A stretch of 64,000 nt of DNA from Nocardia sp. NBC_01329 (GCF_035956715.1 NZ_CP108381.1:1054001-1118000), one strand, 5' to 3'; shown: positions 9,389-18,188, counted from the stretch's first letter. Notes: a model not told the origin generated them from the letters alone. A program made the numbers and translations.

Positions 9389-9799
9389 ATGAGTGCTATC
9401 TCGTTGCCCGACACCGTCAAGCAGTACATCGACGATGCCAAGCTGTTCGTCACCGTGGCCACCATCGGCCGGGACGGGCATCCGCATCTGACCGTCACCT
9501 GGATAGACCGCGAAGGCGACGAGTTGGTCTACTCCACCACCACCGACCGGGTGCAGGGTAAGAACCTGGCCCGCGATCCGCGGATCACCGTACTGATCAC
9601 CCCACCGGACAACCCGTGGGTCTACGCGGAGATCAAGGGGACCGCCACGCTCACCCCGGACCCCGAGATGGTGTTCGGCGACCGTATGTCGATCAAGTAC
9701 ACCGGAAAGCCCTACGCCGAGTTCAATCCGGCCGCGGCCGACGACGGCCCGCGGGTGGTGGTGCGGATCACCCCGACCAAGATCACCGGGAGGCTGTAA
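9389..9799 (+). CDS. PPOX-class F420-dependent (flavin/deazaflavin) oxidoreductase
   Basis: Split beta-barrel oxidoreductase of 136 residues, the size of the actinobacterial Rv1155-like family that binds F420 or FMN and reduces various substrates. Diagnostic are LFVTVATIGRDGHPHLTVTWI, the following strand-turn EGDELVYSTTTDRVQGKNLARDPRITVLI (shortened: KNLARDPR) and PWVYAEIKGTATL. ATG 9389 is chosen because homologues start close to this point; the upstream ATG at 9356 adds an unconserved peptide. The physiological substrate cannot be told from sequence. Confidence 0.85.
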   Translation: MSAISLPDTVKQYIDDAKLFVTVATIGRDGHPHLTVTWIDREGDELVYSTTTDRVQGKNLARDPRITVLITPPDNPWVYAEIKGTATLTPDPEMVFGDRMSIKYTGKPYAEFNPAAADDGPRVVVRITPTKITGRL

Positions 9800-9847
9800 C
9801 CACACGACCCCCGAGACCCCTCCACCCCCGGACGGGCCACCTACGTG

Positions 9848-9938
9848 GTCGGGGCCCGCCCCGGTTCTGGAGCGACAGAGCGAAGGAGCGCAGCGACTGA
9901 GCGCCGGAGTGAAGAACCGGGGTTAACAGGGCCCCGAC
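9848..9938. repeat. Long imperfect inverted repeat around a GAGCG-rich core
   Basis: The left arm has GTCGGGGCCC (9848-9857) and CCCCGGTTCT (9859-9868). The right arm has AGAACCGGGG (9913-9922) and GGGCCCCGAC (9929-9938). Both 10-mers are perfect complements. The core repeats GAGCG and GCGACTGAGCGC-like units. It lies between converging genes. Confidence 0.85.
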
Positions 9939-9940
9939 CC

Positions 9941-9959
9941 GCCCCGCCGAAGGCGGGGC
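9941..9959. terminator. Bidirectional hairpin terminator
   Basis: Perfect 8-bp stem GCCCCGCC/GGCGGGGC with a GAA loop, followed by AAATAAA on the plus strand. It separates the converging oxidoreductase and efpA-like genes. Confidence 0.7.
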
Positions 9960-9973
9960 AAATAAACACAGCC

Positions 9974-11455
9974 TCAGGCGGCCTGCGCCTCGTCCTGTGC
10001 GTGCTGGGCGCGCGCGACTTCCTGTGCGGTGTAGCGCAGAGTCAGCGCGATGAGGCCCACCAGCAGTCCGCCGATAGCCGCGACCAGCAGGGCGAGGGTG
10101 TAGCCGTTGCCGAGGGCGGTGATCTCCGCGGCCGTCATCTCGGCCGGTTTCTTGATGGTCCCCCCCTCGGACAGCGTCCGGGACGCAGCGAGCGGCGTGA
10201 GTACGCCGATGGCGATGGGCGTGCCGAGGTTCAGGAACATCTGGCCGATCGCCGAGAGCGGGCCGATTTCGTCCGGCGGCACCCCGACCAGAACACACAG
10301 CGGGATGAGCACCATGGCGATACCGATCCCGAAGCCGATCACCGAGAACAGCGGCAGGAGAGTGGTCCAGTAGCCGACATCGGCATCCAGGGTCGAGCCG
10401 TAGCCGAGGCCGGCCATGAGCACCACCGAGGCGCCGACCAGCAGCCATCGGGGCGCGATGTGCAGGGCCAGCCGGGTGGTCACCGCACTGCCCAGACCGA
10501 CGCCGACGGTGAACGGAATGAACGACACCCCGGCCACCAGCGGGCTGTAACCGACCACGTTCTGCACGAACAGACCCGCGAAATAGGTGGTGGCGCCCAG
10601 CACGCCGCTGGCGAGCAGGATCACCACGAAGGTGGCGACACGGTCGCGGCTGTCGAACAGCGACCACGGCAGTAGGGGGTTGTCCACCGAACGTTCCGCG
10701 AAAACGAAAACCGGTAACAGTACCGCGCCCGCGATCAAGGTGCCGTAGACCAGCGGATCACTCCAGCCGAGTTCCGGTCCCTCGGTGGCGCCCCAGACGA
10801 TCAGGGCGCAGGCCAGGGTGCCGAGGAACGCACCGCGCACATCCAGCGTGAGTCGGTGATGGCCGGTATCGCGAAGTGCGTACAGTGCGCCGATCACGAT
10901 GAGCGCGCCGATCGGCACATTGATCAGGAAGATCCACCGCCAGCTGGCCTCGGTGAGCGCGCCGCCGATCACCAGTCCGCCGACCGAGCCCAGTGCGACC
11001 ATCGACCCGAAGATCGCGAAAGCCTGATTGCGTACCTTGCCCGGCGCAAAGGTACTGGCGACCAGCGCGAAAGCGGTGGGGGCCGCGAGCGCGGCGCCGG
11101 TGCCCTGGAAGGCGCGCGCGGCGATGAGCATCTGCTCGCTCTGTGCCAGGCCGCACAACATCGAGGCCAGTGTGAACAGGCCGACGCCGAGTATGAACAT
11201 GCGGCGTCGCCCGAACGAATCGCCGATCCGCCCGCCGAGCAGCATCAGGCCGGCGAACGGAAGCCCGTAGGCGGTGATGGTCCAGGCGCTGCCCGAACTG
11301 GACAGGCCCATCTCCTCCTGCAGCTTCGGCAGGGCCAGGATCACCACGGTGCCGTCCAGCACCACCATCAGCTGTAACCCGCTCAGCACGAGAATGGCGA
11401 GCCCGAAGGCCCGTTTCGTCACCGGATACTGGATAGCTGGGGGGTCATCGAGCAC
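9974..11455 (-). CDS. EfpA-like MFS (DHA2, 14-TM) drug exporter
   Basis: Proton-driven major facilitator of 493 residues in the inner membrane. Features are the N-terminal VLDGTVVILALPKLQEEMGLS (motif D1 region, shortened to LDGTVV and ALPKLQ), the loop motif GGRIGDSFGRRR between TM2 and TM3, and motif C in the fifth helix (GSVGGLVIGGALTEASWRW, shortened). Sequence and position next to cysG match mycobacterial EfpA (Rv2846c), an essential multidrug and lipid transporter there. The GTG start lies eight bases after a TACAGT box that overlaps the cysG stop codon, so the gene has its own leaderless promoter. Substrates are unknown. Confidence 0.85.
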   Translation of the reverse strand: MLDDPPAIQYPVTKRAFGLAILVLSGLQLMVVLDGTVVILALPKLQEEMGLSSSGSAWTITAYGLPFAGLMLLGGRIGDSFGRRRMFILGVGLFTLASMLCGLAQSEQMLIAARAFQGTGAALAAPTAFALVASTFAPGKVRNQAFAIFGSMVALGSVGGLVIGGALTEASWRWIFLINVPIGALIVIGALYALRDTGHHRLTLDVRGAFLGTLACALIVWGATEGPELGWSDPLVYGTLIAGAVLLPVFVFAERSVDNPLLPWSLFDSRDRVATFVVILLASGVLGATTYFAGLFVQNVVGYSPLVAGVSFIPFTVGVGLGSAVTTRLALHIAPRWLLVGASVVLMAGLGYGSTLDADVGYWTTLLPLFSVIGFGIGIAMVLIPLCVLVGVPPDEIGPLSAIGQMFLNLGTPIAIGVLTPLAASRTLSEGGTIKKPAEMTAAEITALGNGYTLALLVAAIGGLLVGLIALTLRYTAQEVARAQHAQDEAQAA

Positions 11456-11461
11456 AGTGGG

Positions 11462-12733
11462 TCACTGTAACCGACGGCCGGCGGCCGCTATCGGCACGGC
11501 GCTGAACCCGGCCGTGGGCCCGATCACAACGATCGCGGGCGGCCGAATGCCTTCGGCGCGGACACGTTCGGCCACATCGGCAAGAGTCGCGCGCAGTACC
11601 CGCTGGCCACGCAGGGTCCCCTCCTGGATCACCGTGGCCGGGGTATCGGCGGGACGGCCGCCCTTCTGCAGAACTGCGGCGAACTGTTCGATCCGTTCCA
11701 CCGCCATCATCAGGACCAGGGTGCCGCGCAGCCTGGCCAGCGCCGGCCAATCGACCAGCGAATCCGGATGGTCCGGCGGGATATGGCCGCTGACCACCAC
11801 GAATTCATGGGTGACACCGCGGTGGGTGACCGGGATCCCAGCGGCTGCCGGAACCGAGATGGGACTGGTTACCCCCGGGACAACCGTCACCGGCACTCCG
11901 GCATCCACACAGGCCTCGAGTTCCTCGTAGCCCCGTCCGAACACATAGGGATCACCACCTTTGAGCCGGACCACGAACTTGCCCGCCCGCGCGCCTTCGA
12001 CGAGAGCCCGGTTGATCGCCTCCTGCGCCATCGCGCGGCCGTACGGGATCTTGGCGGCGTCCACCACCTCCACATCCGGTCCCAATTCGGCCAATAGTTC
12101 CGGCGGGGCGAGCCGGTCGGCCACCACCAAGTCGGCCCGGGCCAGCAGCCGGCGGCCGCGCACGGTGATCAGATCCGGGTCGCCGGGCCCGCCGCCGACC
12201 AGCGCGACTCCGGGCGCCATCGGCGTCGCGTCATCGGTGACCACGCCGGATTGCAATGCTTCGAGCAGGGCGGTGCGGACCGCTGCGGACCGCTGGTGCC
12301 GGCCGCCGGCGAGCACCCCGAGGCTCATCCCGTCGTAGCGGGCGGTGGCCGGGGTGACCGCCGTCCCGGATTGCGCGTGATCGGCGCGGACACAGAAGAT
12401 CCGGCGTTCGGTCGCCGCCGCGACGATGTCGGCGTTGGTCCCGGGCTCGTCGGTGCAGGCGATGGCGTACCAGGCGCCGTCGAGATCGCCGTTTCGGTAA
12501 TCGCGCAGGGTCAGGGTGAGCTGCCCGGCGGTGGCCATCGCCTCGACCGCGGGGGTGGCCGCGCGGGTGATCACCTCGACGGCGGCGCCGGAAGCGATGA
12601 GCAGGCCCAACCGGCGCTGTGCCACGGTGCCCCCGCCGACGACGACGACCCGTCGCCCGCTCAGATCGAGTCCCACCAGGTAGTTGGAGTCCCCGGCGGA
12701 CAGGTTGTCGGTATCGGCTGACGTGTGCGGCAC
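11462..12733 (-). CDS. cysG: Precorrin-2 dehydrogenase / uroporphyrinogen-III C-methyltransferase fusion
   Basis: Bifunctional enzyme of 423 residues making precorrin-2 from uroporphyrinogen III with two SAM methylations and oxidising it to sirohydrochlorin, at the branch between siroheme and cobalamin. The N-terminal NAD domain has RRVVVVGGGTVAQRRLGLL near residues 27-45. The C-terminal SUMT domain starts at VALVGGGPGDPDLIT (about residue 178) and has RLKGGDPYVFGRGYEE and VVPGVTSPISVPAAAGIP (shortened). The C-terminal chelatase step of E. coli CysG is not evident as a separate domain. It matches Rv2847c. The GTG start lies eight bases after a TAGGCT box. Confidence 0.92.
   Translation of the reverse strand: MPHTSADTDNLSAGDSNYLVGLDLSGRRVVVVGGGTVAQRRLGLLIASGAAVEVITRAATPAVEAMATAGQLTLTLRDYRNGDLDGAWYAIACTDEPGTNADIVAAATERRIFCVRADHAQSGTAVTPATARYDGMSLGVLAGGRHQRSAAVRTALLEALQSGVVTDDATPMAPGVALVGGGPGDPDLITVRGRRLLARADLVVADRLAPPELLAELGPDVEVVDAAKIPYGRAMAQEAINRALVEGARAGKFVVRLKGGDPYVFGRGYEELEACVDAGVPVTVVPGVTSPISVPAAAGIPVTHRGVTHEFVVVSGHIPPDHPDSLVDWPALARLRGTLVLMMAVERIEQFAAVLQKGGRPADTPATVIQEGTLRGQRVLRATLADVAERVRAEGIRPPAIVVIGPTAGFSAVPIAAAGRRLQ
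11464..11469 (-). promoter_or_regulatory. -10 hexamer for leaderless efpA-like mRNA
   Basis: TACAGT on the minus strand, eight bases before GTG 11455. Its first base on the plus strand is shared with the cysG stop codon. Confidence 0.5.
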
Positions 12734-12741
12734 AAGGCTCG

Positions 12742-12747
12742 AGCCTA
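12742..12747 (-). promoter_or_regulatory. -10 hexamer for leaderless cysG mRNA
   Basis: Minus-strand TAGGCT, eight bases before GTG 12733. Confidence 0.55.
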
Positions 12748-12882
12748 CGGCCCGGTACGGTGCGCGCCGCAGCCGCCCGGCACGGACCCGACCCAGGTGA
12801 CGGCCGGAAGATCGGCGGCGGTATCCGGGCCGGAGGAGCCGGGTGAAGTGGCCAGGGTCATCGGTGGTAAGGGGCCTACCTC

Positions 12883-13626
12883 TCAGGTGAGGACGACCAG
12901 CTCGGTATCGGAGGCGATCTCGATGCGCAGCCCCGCTCTGCTCGCGACCCGGGCGACAGCGCGGATATCGGTGGGCTCGGCCCGGGTGAGTACTAGGGCG
13001 CGGGCCAGCAGACCCTTGTGATGTTTGTTGAAGTGGCTGACCACGCTGCGCGATCCGTCGGAGGCTTCGGTGAGCACTGTGGCGGTGACCGCCCCCGGCA
13101 CCCGCCCCAATTGCTGGTAGGTGCCCGAGCGCAGGTCCACGACCAGTTCGTCGCCGGCCGCCGCGCGCAGGGCCGGGCCCAGGTGGTCACGCCAGATGGC
13201 GGCCAGAGTCGGCCGGCCCGGCAGTTTCGAGCCGCCGGACAGCCGATAGGCGGGGATGGGATCGCCGGCGCGCACCGCGCCGAAAAGTGCCGAACCCACT
13301 GCGATCCGGTCCACGGCCTTGGCGCGCTGCGCCTTCGTGAACGACCCGGCGCCCAGCGCGTCGTAGAGGACACCTGTGTAGCGCTCGAGCGCCGGGCGGG
13401 TCGGGGAGGTACGGACCGCGGCGTTGCGGGCGAGCTCGGCATCGGAGTTCTTGCCGAGCCCGAGCGCGGCCCGGGAGGCCTCCGGATCACCGGCGAGGAT
13501 GACAAGATCCCCGACCAGCCGATCGCGGATCTCGGTGAGCGAGCCGAAAGCCAGCGCCGACAGATCCAGCGGGCCGCCGGAACCACCGTCGGATTTCGTT
13601 TCGGAAGGAGGGAGCAGCACCAGCAC
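12883..13626 (-). CDS. yaaA: YaaA / DUF328 peroxide-stress protein
   Basis: Protein of 247 residues of the YaaA (UPF0246) family. In E. coli YaaA limits intracellular free iron during peroxide stress and binds DNA; the actinobacterial role is unstudied as far as I know. Family landmarks are LLPPSETKS at the N-terminus, YTGVLYDAL near residue 105, [12 protein letters not shown], and [16 protein letters not shown] near residues 198-213. GTG 13626 is eight bases after a minus-strand TACCGT box, and the divergent proS promoter lies about 130 bases away. Confidence 0.88.
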   Translation of the reverse strand: MLVLLPPSETKSDGGSGGPLDLSALAFGSLTEIRDRLVGDLVILAGDPEASRAALGLGKNSDAELARNAAVRTSPTRPALERYTGVLYDALGAGSFTKAQRAKAVDRIAVGSALFGAVRAGDPIPAYRLSGGSKLPGRPTLAAIWRDHLGPALRAAAGDELVVDLRSGTYQQLGRVPGAVTATVLTEASDGSRSVVSHFNKHHKGLLARALVLTRAEPTDIRAVARVASRAGLRIEIASDTELVVLT

Positions 13627-13634
13627 GACCGGTT

Positions 13635-13640
13635 ACGGTA
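13635..13640 (-). promoter_or_regulatory. -10 hexamer for leaderless yaaA mRNA
   Basis: Minus-strand TACCGT, eight bases before GTG 13626. Confidence 0.5.
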
Positions 13641-13771
13641 CCGGTCGTCGCCCGGCGGGCCCGCCTGCCCCGGCGGCCCCGAATTCGGGGTGTCGTGGCG
13701 TTGGCCGGACGGTCGCGGTCACTGTGTGCCCGCCGTCGGTAATCGAGTGTGGCCGGTGAACGCACAGGGGC

Positions 13772-13777
13772 TACGCT
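13772..13777 (+). promoter_or_regulatory. -10 hexamer for leaderless proS mRNA
   Basis: TACGCT, eight bases before the GTG at 13786. Together with conserved N-terminal sequence this fixes the proS start. Confidence 0.55.
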
Positions 13778-13785
13778 GGGCAACC

Positions 13786-15543
13786 GTGATCACCCGCCTC
13801 TCCCGACTGTTCCTCCGTACGTTGCGCGACGATCCCGCCGACGCCGAGGTGCCCAGCCACAAGCTGTTGGTGCGCGCCGGTTATGTGCGCCGGATCGCGC
13901 CGGGTGTGTACTCGTGGCTGCCGCTGGGCCTGCGGGTGCTGCACAAGGTGGAGGAGGTGGTGCGCGAGGAGATGAACGCCATCGGCGCGCAGGAGATCTC
14001 GCTACCCGCGCTGTTGCCGCGCGACCCCTATGAGGCCACCAACCGCTGGACCGAGTACGGCGATGCCCTGTTCCGGCTGCAGGACCGCAAGGGCGCGGAC
14101 TATCTGCTCGGCCCCACCCACGAGGAACTGTTCACCCTCACCGTGAAGGGTGAGTACAACTCCTATAAGGACCTGCCGGTCACCCTTTACCAGATCCAGG
14201 CCAAATACCGCGACGAGGAACGGCCCCGGGCGGGCATCCTGCGCGGCCGCGAGTTCATCATGAAGGACTCCTACTCCTTCGACCTGGACGAGGATGGGCT
14301 GAAGGCCAGCTACAACGCCCACCGCGAGGCCTACCAGCGCATCTTCGACCGGCTCGGCGTGAAGTACGTGATCGTCGCCGCGACTTCCGGTGCCATGGGC
14401 GGTAGTGCCTCCGAAGAGTTCCTGGCCGACAGCCCGGTCGGCGAGGACACCTACGTCGTCTGCCGGGAGTCCGGGTACGCCGCCAATGTGGAGGCCGTGG
14501 TCACCGCGGCGCCGGAACCGCTGCCGATCGAGGGACAGCCCGAGGCGCAGGCATACGACACCCCCGATACCCCGACCATCGCGACCTTGGTGGACTGGGC
14601 GAACGGGGCGGGGATCACCGAGCGGTACGGCCGACCGGTGTCCGCCGCGGACACCTTGAAGAACGTCATGGTGAAACTGCGCCACCCCGACGGGAAGACC
14701 GAGATCATCGGTATCGGTGTACCCGGCGATCGCGAGGTCGACGACAAACGCCTCGGGGCCTCGGTCGAACCGGCCGAGGTGGAACTGCTCTCCGACGCCG
14801 ATTTCGCCGCCAACCCCTTCCTGGTGAAGGGGTATATCGGTCCGAAGGGTCTGCAGGCCAACGGAATCCGCTATCTCGTCGATCCCCGCGTGGTCACCGG
14901 TACCTCGTGGATCACCGGCGCGGACGAACCCGGCAAACATATCGTCGGCCTGGTGGCCGGTCGTGATTTCACCGCAGACGGCACCATCGAGGCCGCGCAG
15001 GTCCGCGACGGGGATATGTCGCCCGACGGCCGCGGCCCGCTGGTCTCGGCGCGCGGTATCGAGATCGGCCATATCTTCCAGCTCGGTTACAAATACACCG
15101 ACGCGTTCGAGGTCGATGTGCTCGGGGAGAACGGCAAGCCGGTACGGCTGGTGATGGGTTCCTACGGGGTAGGCGTCTCGCGCATGGTGGCGGTCATCGC
15201 CGAACAGCAGCACGACGACAAGGGTCTGCGCTGGCCCACCGAGGTCGCGCCGTACGACGTGCACGTGGTGATCGCCAACAAGGACGAGGCGGCCCGGGCC
15301 GGTGCCGAGGAGGTGGTCTCGGCGCTGAACGCGCAGGGCCTCGACATCCTCTTCGACGACCGCAAGGCTTCGCCCGGGGTGAAGTTCAAGGACGCCGAAC
15401 TGCTCGGTATGCCCTATCTGCTGGTGATCGGCCGGGGCTGGGCCGAGGGCAAGGTGGAACTGCGTGATCGGTTCACCGGGGAAACCGAGGACGTTCCGGC
15501 CGATACCGCCGTCGAGACGGTGCTCGCGCGGATTCGGGGCTGA
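13786..15543 (+). CDS. proS: Prolyl-tRNA synthetase, bacterial type
   Basis: Class II aminoacyl-tRNA synthetase charging tRNA-Pro, 585 residues, the usual size for the bacterial form with an editing insertion. Motif 2 is in [17 protein letters not shown] followed by MKDSYSFD; motif 3 is [17 protein letters not shown]; the INS editing domain occupies about residues 225-405. The reading frame is open far upstream across the yaaA region, but conserved sequence begins at [20 protein letters not shown], matching mycobacterial ProS from its first residue, so GTG 13786 is the start. Confidence 0.96.
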   Translation: MITRLSRLFLRTLRDDPADAEVPSHKLLVRAGYVRRIAPGVYSWLPLGLRVLHKVEEVVREEMNAIGAQEISLPALLPRDPYEATNRWTEYGDALFRLQDRKGADYLLGPTHEELFTLTVKGEYNSYKDLPVTLYQIQAKYRDEERPRAGILRGREFIMKDSYSFDLDEDGLKASYNAHREAYQRIFDRLGVKYVIVAATSGAMGGSASEEFLADSPVGEDTYVVCRESGYAANVEAVVTAAPEPLPIEGQPEAQAYDTPDTPTIATLVDWANGAGITERYGRPVSAADTLKNVMVKLRHPDGKTEIIGIGVPGDREVDDKRLGASVEPAEVELLSDADFAANPFLVKGYIGPKGLQANGIRYLVDPRVVTGTSWITGADEPGKHIVGLVAGRDFTADGTIEAAQVRDGDMSPDGRGPLVSARGIEIGHIFQLGYKYTDAFEVDVLGENGKPVRLVMGSYGVGVSRMVAVIAEQQHDDKGLRWPTEVAPYDVHVVIANKDEAARAGAEEVVSALNAQGLDILFDDRKASPGVKFKDAELLGMPYLLVIGRGWAEGKVELRDRFTGETEDVPADTAVETVLARIRG

Positions 15544-15569
15544 AGTCGTACCACTCGTCGAGCGGCTCC

Positions 15570-16160
15570 TCAGCGTGCCGTGGCCTGCTCGGCGAGTTGT
15601 TGTGCGGCCGCCCGGACCGAGGCCGGAGCGTCGTGCTCGCCGGTCATGGAGTAACTGATGATCGCGCCTTCGTGCAGACTGAGCAGTTGCACCGCGAGCC
15701 GGTCCGCTGCCGCCGCTCCCGCGGCGGCGGCATGGTCCCGGAAGAAGTCGCGCAACCAGGTCTTCTCGGCGACGACCACCTGTCGGCCCGGATGATCGGG
15801 TTCGGGCAGTTCCGCGAAAGCATTGATGAAACCGCATCCTCTGCTGCTGCCCGGCAGCCATTCGGGGAGAACGTCGAAGGGCGTCAGTAGCCGCCGGATA
15901 GGGTCGGTCTCTCCGGCGAGGTGCGCGTCGATGCGTGCGCGCCAGCGGCGGTCGCGATCTTCGAGGTAGGTCACCAGCAGGCCGTCCTTGGACCCGAAGC
16001 GGTCGTAGAGGGTCCGCTTCGTGACGCCGGATTCGGCCGCGATGGTATCGACACCGACGGCGTGGATACCGCGCGTGTAGAACAGCTCGGCGGCGGTGTC
16101 CAGAATGCGCCGGGCCGCGGGGGTCAGCTTGGTTTCCGTCTTGTTCGCGATACCGGACAT
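15570..16160 (-). CDS. TetR/AcrR-family transcriptional regulator
   Basis: Regulator of 196 residues. The N-terminal helix-turn-helix spans about residues 15-60 (ILDTAAELFYTRGIHAVGVD, then GVTKRTLYDRFGSKDGLL), and the C-terminal part is a divergent ligand domain. ATG 16160 is six bases downstream of AAGGAG. Two identical palindromes ACAGATCTGT lie just upstream at 16179-16188 and 16217-16226 and are good candidates for autoregulatory operators. The adjacent target is unclear because the next gene-like sequence is a deleted SDR frame. Ligand unknown. Confidence 0.85.
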   Translation of the reverse strand: MSGIANKTETKLTPAARRILDTAAELFYTRGIHAVGVDTIAAESGVTKRTLYDRFGSKDGLLVTYLEDRDRRWRARIDAHLAGETDPIRRLLTPFDVLPEWLPGSSRGCGFINAFAELPEPDHPGRQVVVAEKTWLRDFFRDHAAAAGAAAADRLAVQLLSLHEGAIISYSMTGEHDAPASVRAAAQQLAEQATAR

Positions 16161-16178
16161 GACCAACTCCTTGCCTTC

Positions 16179-16226
16179 ACAGATCTGTATACCTATCTTA
16201 GAGGAATCGGAACTTTACAGATCTGT
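16179..16226. promoter_or_regulatory. Paired 10-bp palindromes, probable TetR operators
   Basis: The palindrome ACAGATCTGT occurs twice, at 16179-16188 and 16217-16226, 38 bases centre to centre (about 3.6 helical turns), directly upstream of the tetR start at 16160. Repetition of the same palindrome makes chance unlikely. Confidence 0.6.
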
Positions 16227-16444
16227 GTAGTGGAGGGTGTTGTGCAGCGGATGATGCAAGGTCTGGCCCGGTTCGCTCGCGATTTCGCGTACGGGGTACA
16301 CGCCGGCCACGGAATACGACACGGTGTGCCGAATGCGAACGGACGCGGGACGCGGCGGTGCATGACGTCGTCTCCGGTCGCGTCGAACCCGTGCGACCCG
16401 AGCTCGTTCGCGGCGGGCCCGGCAGTCGGTGAGGTCGCTGGGGG
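16227..16444. other. Gene-poor stretch with possible coding remnant
   Basis: About 220 bases between the TetR operators and the SDR remnant. A plus-strand frame reading MQGLARFARDFAYGVHAGHG from near 16256 looks protein-like for some 30 residues and then becomes compositionally random. I recognise no family and treat it as intergenic or decayed sequence. Confidence 0.3.
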
Positions 16445-16747
16445 CTACTCGGATGAACCGGGAGCCGTGAGTGCGCTATCGGATATCCCGGTGTCGAAAC
16501 CGGCGTCCGTCAGAAGTTTCCTCGGGTAAAGGGCGAGTCGGGCGGCCGCACCGGTATCGAATGCCTCGGCTCCGGTCTCGTCCGGTGTGTCCTGCATGAA
16601 CGCGAGCGGGTCGCTGAGCTTGCCGCTCTGGTGCATCACCGCGGCTTTTTCGGTGCTCCGGCCGATGACGGCAACTCGCTCGCCACGTTCGAGGAACGTC
16701 GTCGCCAGTCCCCGGCCTATCCCGTCGGTCCCTCCGGTGATCACCAC
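16445..16747 (-). pseudogene. Short-chain dehydrogenase with its centre deleted
   Basis: The frame begins with an SDR coenzyme motif, VVITGGTDGIGRGLATTFLE, and a VAVIGRS strand. About 40 residues in, it jumps to sequence typical of the end of the same family, including FMQDTP, ETGAEAFDTGAAARL and YPRKLL. The catalytic Ser-Tyr-Lys region, about 200 residues, is absent. Upstream, ATGCCGTGAAACT looks like a start codon broken by one extra C, because ATG-CGT-GAA-ACT would give the expected MRETVVITGG. I infer an internal deletion plus frameshift in a former regulator target. No replacement start is convincing. Confidence 0.65.
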
Positions 16748-16803
16748 AGTTTCACGGCATGCTCCGTTCGGTCGTTGGAGCGAACCGCAGAGATCAATAT
16801 TTC

Positions 16804-16817
16804 AGACTTGCCAGTCT
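16804..16817. promoter_or_regulatory. Inverted repeat upstream of second tetR gene
   Basis: AGACT-TGCC-AGTCT lies between the decayed SDR gene and the tetR start at 16857. It fits an operator for autoregulation and for the divergent SDR gene. Confidence 0.4.
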
Positions 16818-16856
16818 AGTGCTACAGGCCGATATTCTGGTTCGGAGGGGCCGGAA

Positions 16857-17513
16857 ATGTCAACTGAAGGGTCTAGAATCAGCGATATGACCCCGGCTTC
16901 TGCACGTGCCCGCGGCCGTATCGACAAACAGCAGGCGATTCTCGACGCCGCCTTCGTGGTGTTCACGCATACCGGATACGCGCAGGCCCGAATGGACCAG
17001 ATCGCGGCTGCCGCCGGCGTCGCCAAAGCCACCGTCTACAGCCATTTCGGTGACAAGGAAGAGGTTTTCCGCCGCGCGGTGCGATCACTGTCGGACACCG
17101 CGCTGGCAGCCAACTCGGCGGTGGTCGAGCGGCTGGCCGAACCGGGCGCGGACCTCGAGTCCCTGCTGTTGGAGGTGGGCGGCGCCCTGGTTCGGTGCTA
17201 CTGCGCGCCGGAATCGCGGGCATTGCGCCGACTTGTCTGTGCCGAGGCCGGACAGTTCCCTGACCTGCCCGATCTCGTCGACGATGTGGCCGATCGGGTC
17301 GGTCGCGCACTGGCGGACCGGCTCGCACGCCTGGCGCTCGCCGGTTCGTTGCGGATCGACGATCCCGACCTCGCGGCTGCGCAGTGGATGGCGCTGCTCA
17401 CGGGCCCGCTGCGGGCGCGCCAGGTGTTCGGCGACACGTCGCCCTCGGAGGCGGAGCTGGACAGGGTGGCCGCCGCCGCTGTGCGAACCTTCCTGGCGGC
17501 TTTCGGTCCGTGA
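16857..17513 (+). CDS. TetR/AcrR-family transcriptional regulator
   Basis: Regulator of 218 residues with a clear N-terminal helix-turn-helix (ILDAAFVVFTHTGYAQARMD, then AAGVAKATVYSHFGDKEEVF, about residues 27-70) and a C-terminal domain of the TetR_C AefR/AcrR type ending AAVRTFLAAFG. ATG 16857 follows GGAGGGG by seven bases. It is divergent from the SDR remnant, with an inverted repeat between them, so it probably once controlled that gene. Ligand and present targets are unknown. Confidence 0.85.
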   Translation: MSTEGSRISDMTPASARARGRIDKQQAILDAAFVVFTHTGYAQARMDQIAAAAGVAKATVYSHFGDKEEVFRRAVRSLSDTALAANSAVVERLAEPGADLESLLLEVGGALVRCYCAPESRALRRLVCAEAGQFPDLPDLVDDVADRVGRALADRLARLALAGSLRIDDPDLAAAQWMALLTGPLRARQVFGDTSPSEAELDRVAAAAVRTFLAAFGP

Positions 17514-17531
17514 GCGTTCCTGCTGTTACTT

Positions 17532-17798
17532 GTGCGGAACTCCGGTGACCAGACCGCCGTCCAGGCCCGACCCGCACAACCCGGTGGGTCCTACCGGGTG
17601 GAGATCACCGGCGAACCCGCCTACGCGGTGGATATCTGCCCGTCCAGTCGTCACGGCGACCACAACTACGCGGCGATCCTGGCCGGTGTCGGCCGGGTGG
17701 TCAACGCCATACCTGCCGTCGTGGCCGCCGAACCGGGTATCCGAACCACCGGTGACCTGCCGTTGTACACGGGCCCCGGGCTGGCCGATTCCGCCTGA
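17532..17798 (+). pseudogene. C-terminal fragment of a DapB-like NAD(P)H reductase
   Basis: Up to 88 residues with no N-terminal dinucleotide-binding domain. The part from YRVEITGEPAYAVDI to RVVNAIPAVVAAEPGI and TTGDLPLYTGPGLA resembles the C-terminus of the dihydrodipicolinate-reductase-like family (about 330-370 residues) found in mycobacteria. Only the last quarter remains. The call rests on remembered family sequence and needs a search; a small independent protein is the alternative. Confidence 0.4.
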
Positions 17799-17911
17799 CC
17801 GTGGAATCCTTCCGGCTGATTCGGCGGCGATCCGGTGACGCACCTAAGCTCGGATGGCGGAGCGTGCGAGCCACTGGCTCGGCGCCGAACCCCCAGGGAA
17901 GGTGCGCTTGT

Positions 17912-18100
17912 ATGTATGAGCCCGAACGGTCCGGTCCGCGTGAACCGAACCTGACCGAACTGCGCGAACGGGCCGCGCACGGCGATTCCGATGCCGTCGC
18001 GCAACTGTTGGATATCGGGGACGAACGCACCGATGCCGTGGACCTGAGCGGGTACGACCTCGGCGTGGACACCGAGCACGGCGCCGAGGCCGACAAGTAG
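17912..18100 (+). CDS. Small acidic hypothetical protein
   Basis: A 62-residue acidic protein (MYEPERSGPREPNLTELRER...). The middle TELRERAAHGDSDAVAQLLDIGDERTD resembles one Sel1/TPR-like helical hairpin, shortened here. A GGGAAGG ribosome site lies upstream of ATG 17912 and a TAAGCT -10-like box lies about 65 bases upstream. A strong hairpin follows. I know no function. Confidence 0.5.
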   Translation: MYEPERSGPREPNLTELRERAAHGDSDAVAQLLDIGDERTDAVDLSGYDLGVDTEHGAEADK

Positions 18101-18125
18101 CCGCCCGGCCCCGCGAACGCCGCCC

Positions 18126-18171
18126 GCGACCCGGCCGGAATACCGATCCGTCGGTACTCCGGCCGGGTCGC
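18126..18171. terminator. Strong hairpin terminator
   Basis: Arms 18126-18146 and 18151-18171 pair at 20 of 21 positions with a four-base loop. It ends just before the promoter of the membrane-protein gene and insulates it from upstream transcription. Confidence 0.75.
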
Positions 18172-18174
18172 TTG

Positions 18175-18180
18175 TAGGGT
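18175..18180 (+). promoter_or_regulatory. -10 hexamer for leaderless membrane-protein mRNA
   Basis: TAGGGT, eight bases before ATG 18189. Confidence 0.5.
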
Positions 18181-18188
18181 GGGTCGAC

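Noticed and set aside
13018..13785. N-terminal extension of proS by over 250 codons
   Set aside because: It overlaps yaaA on the other strand, has no conserved sequence, and the leaderless promoter and homology place the proS start at 13786.
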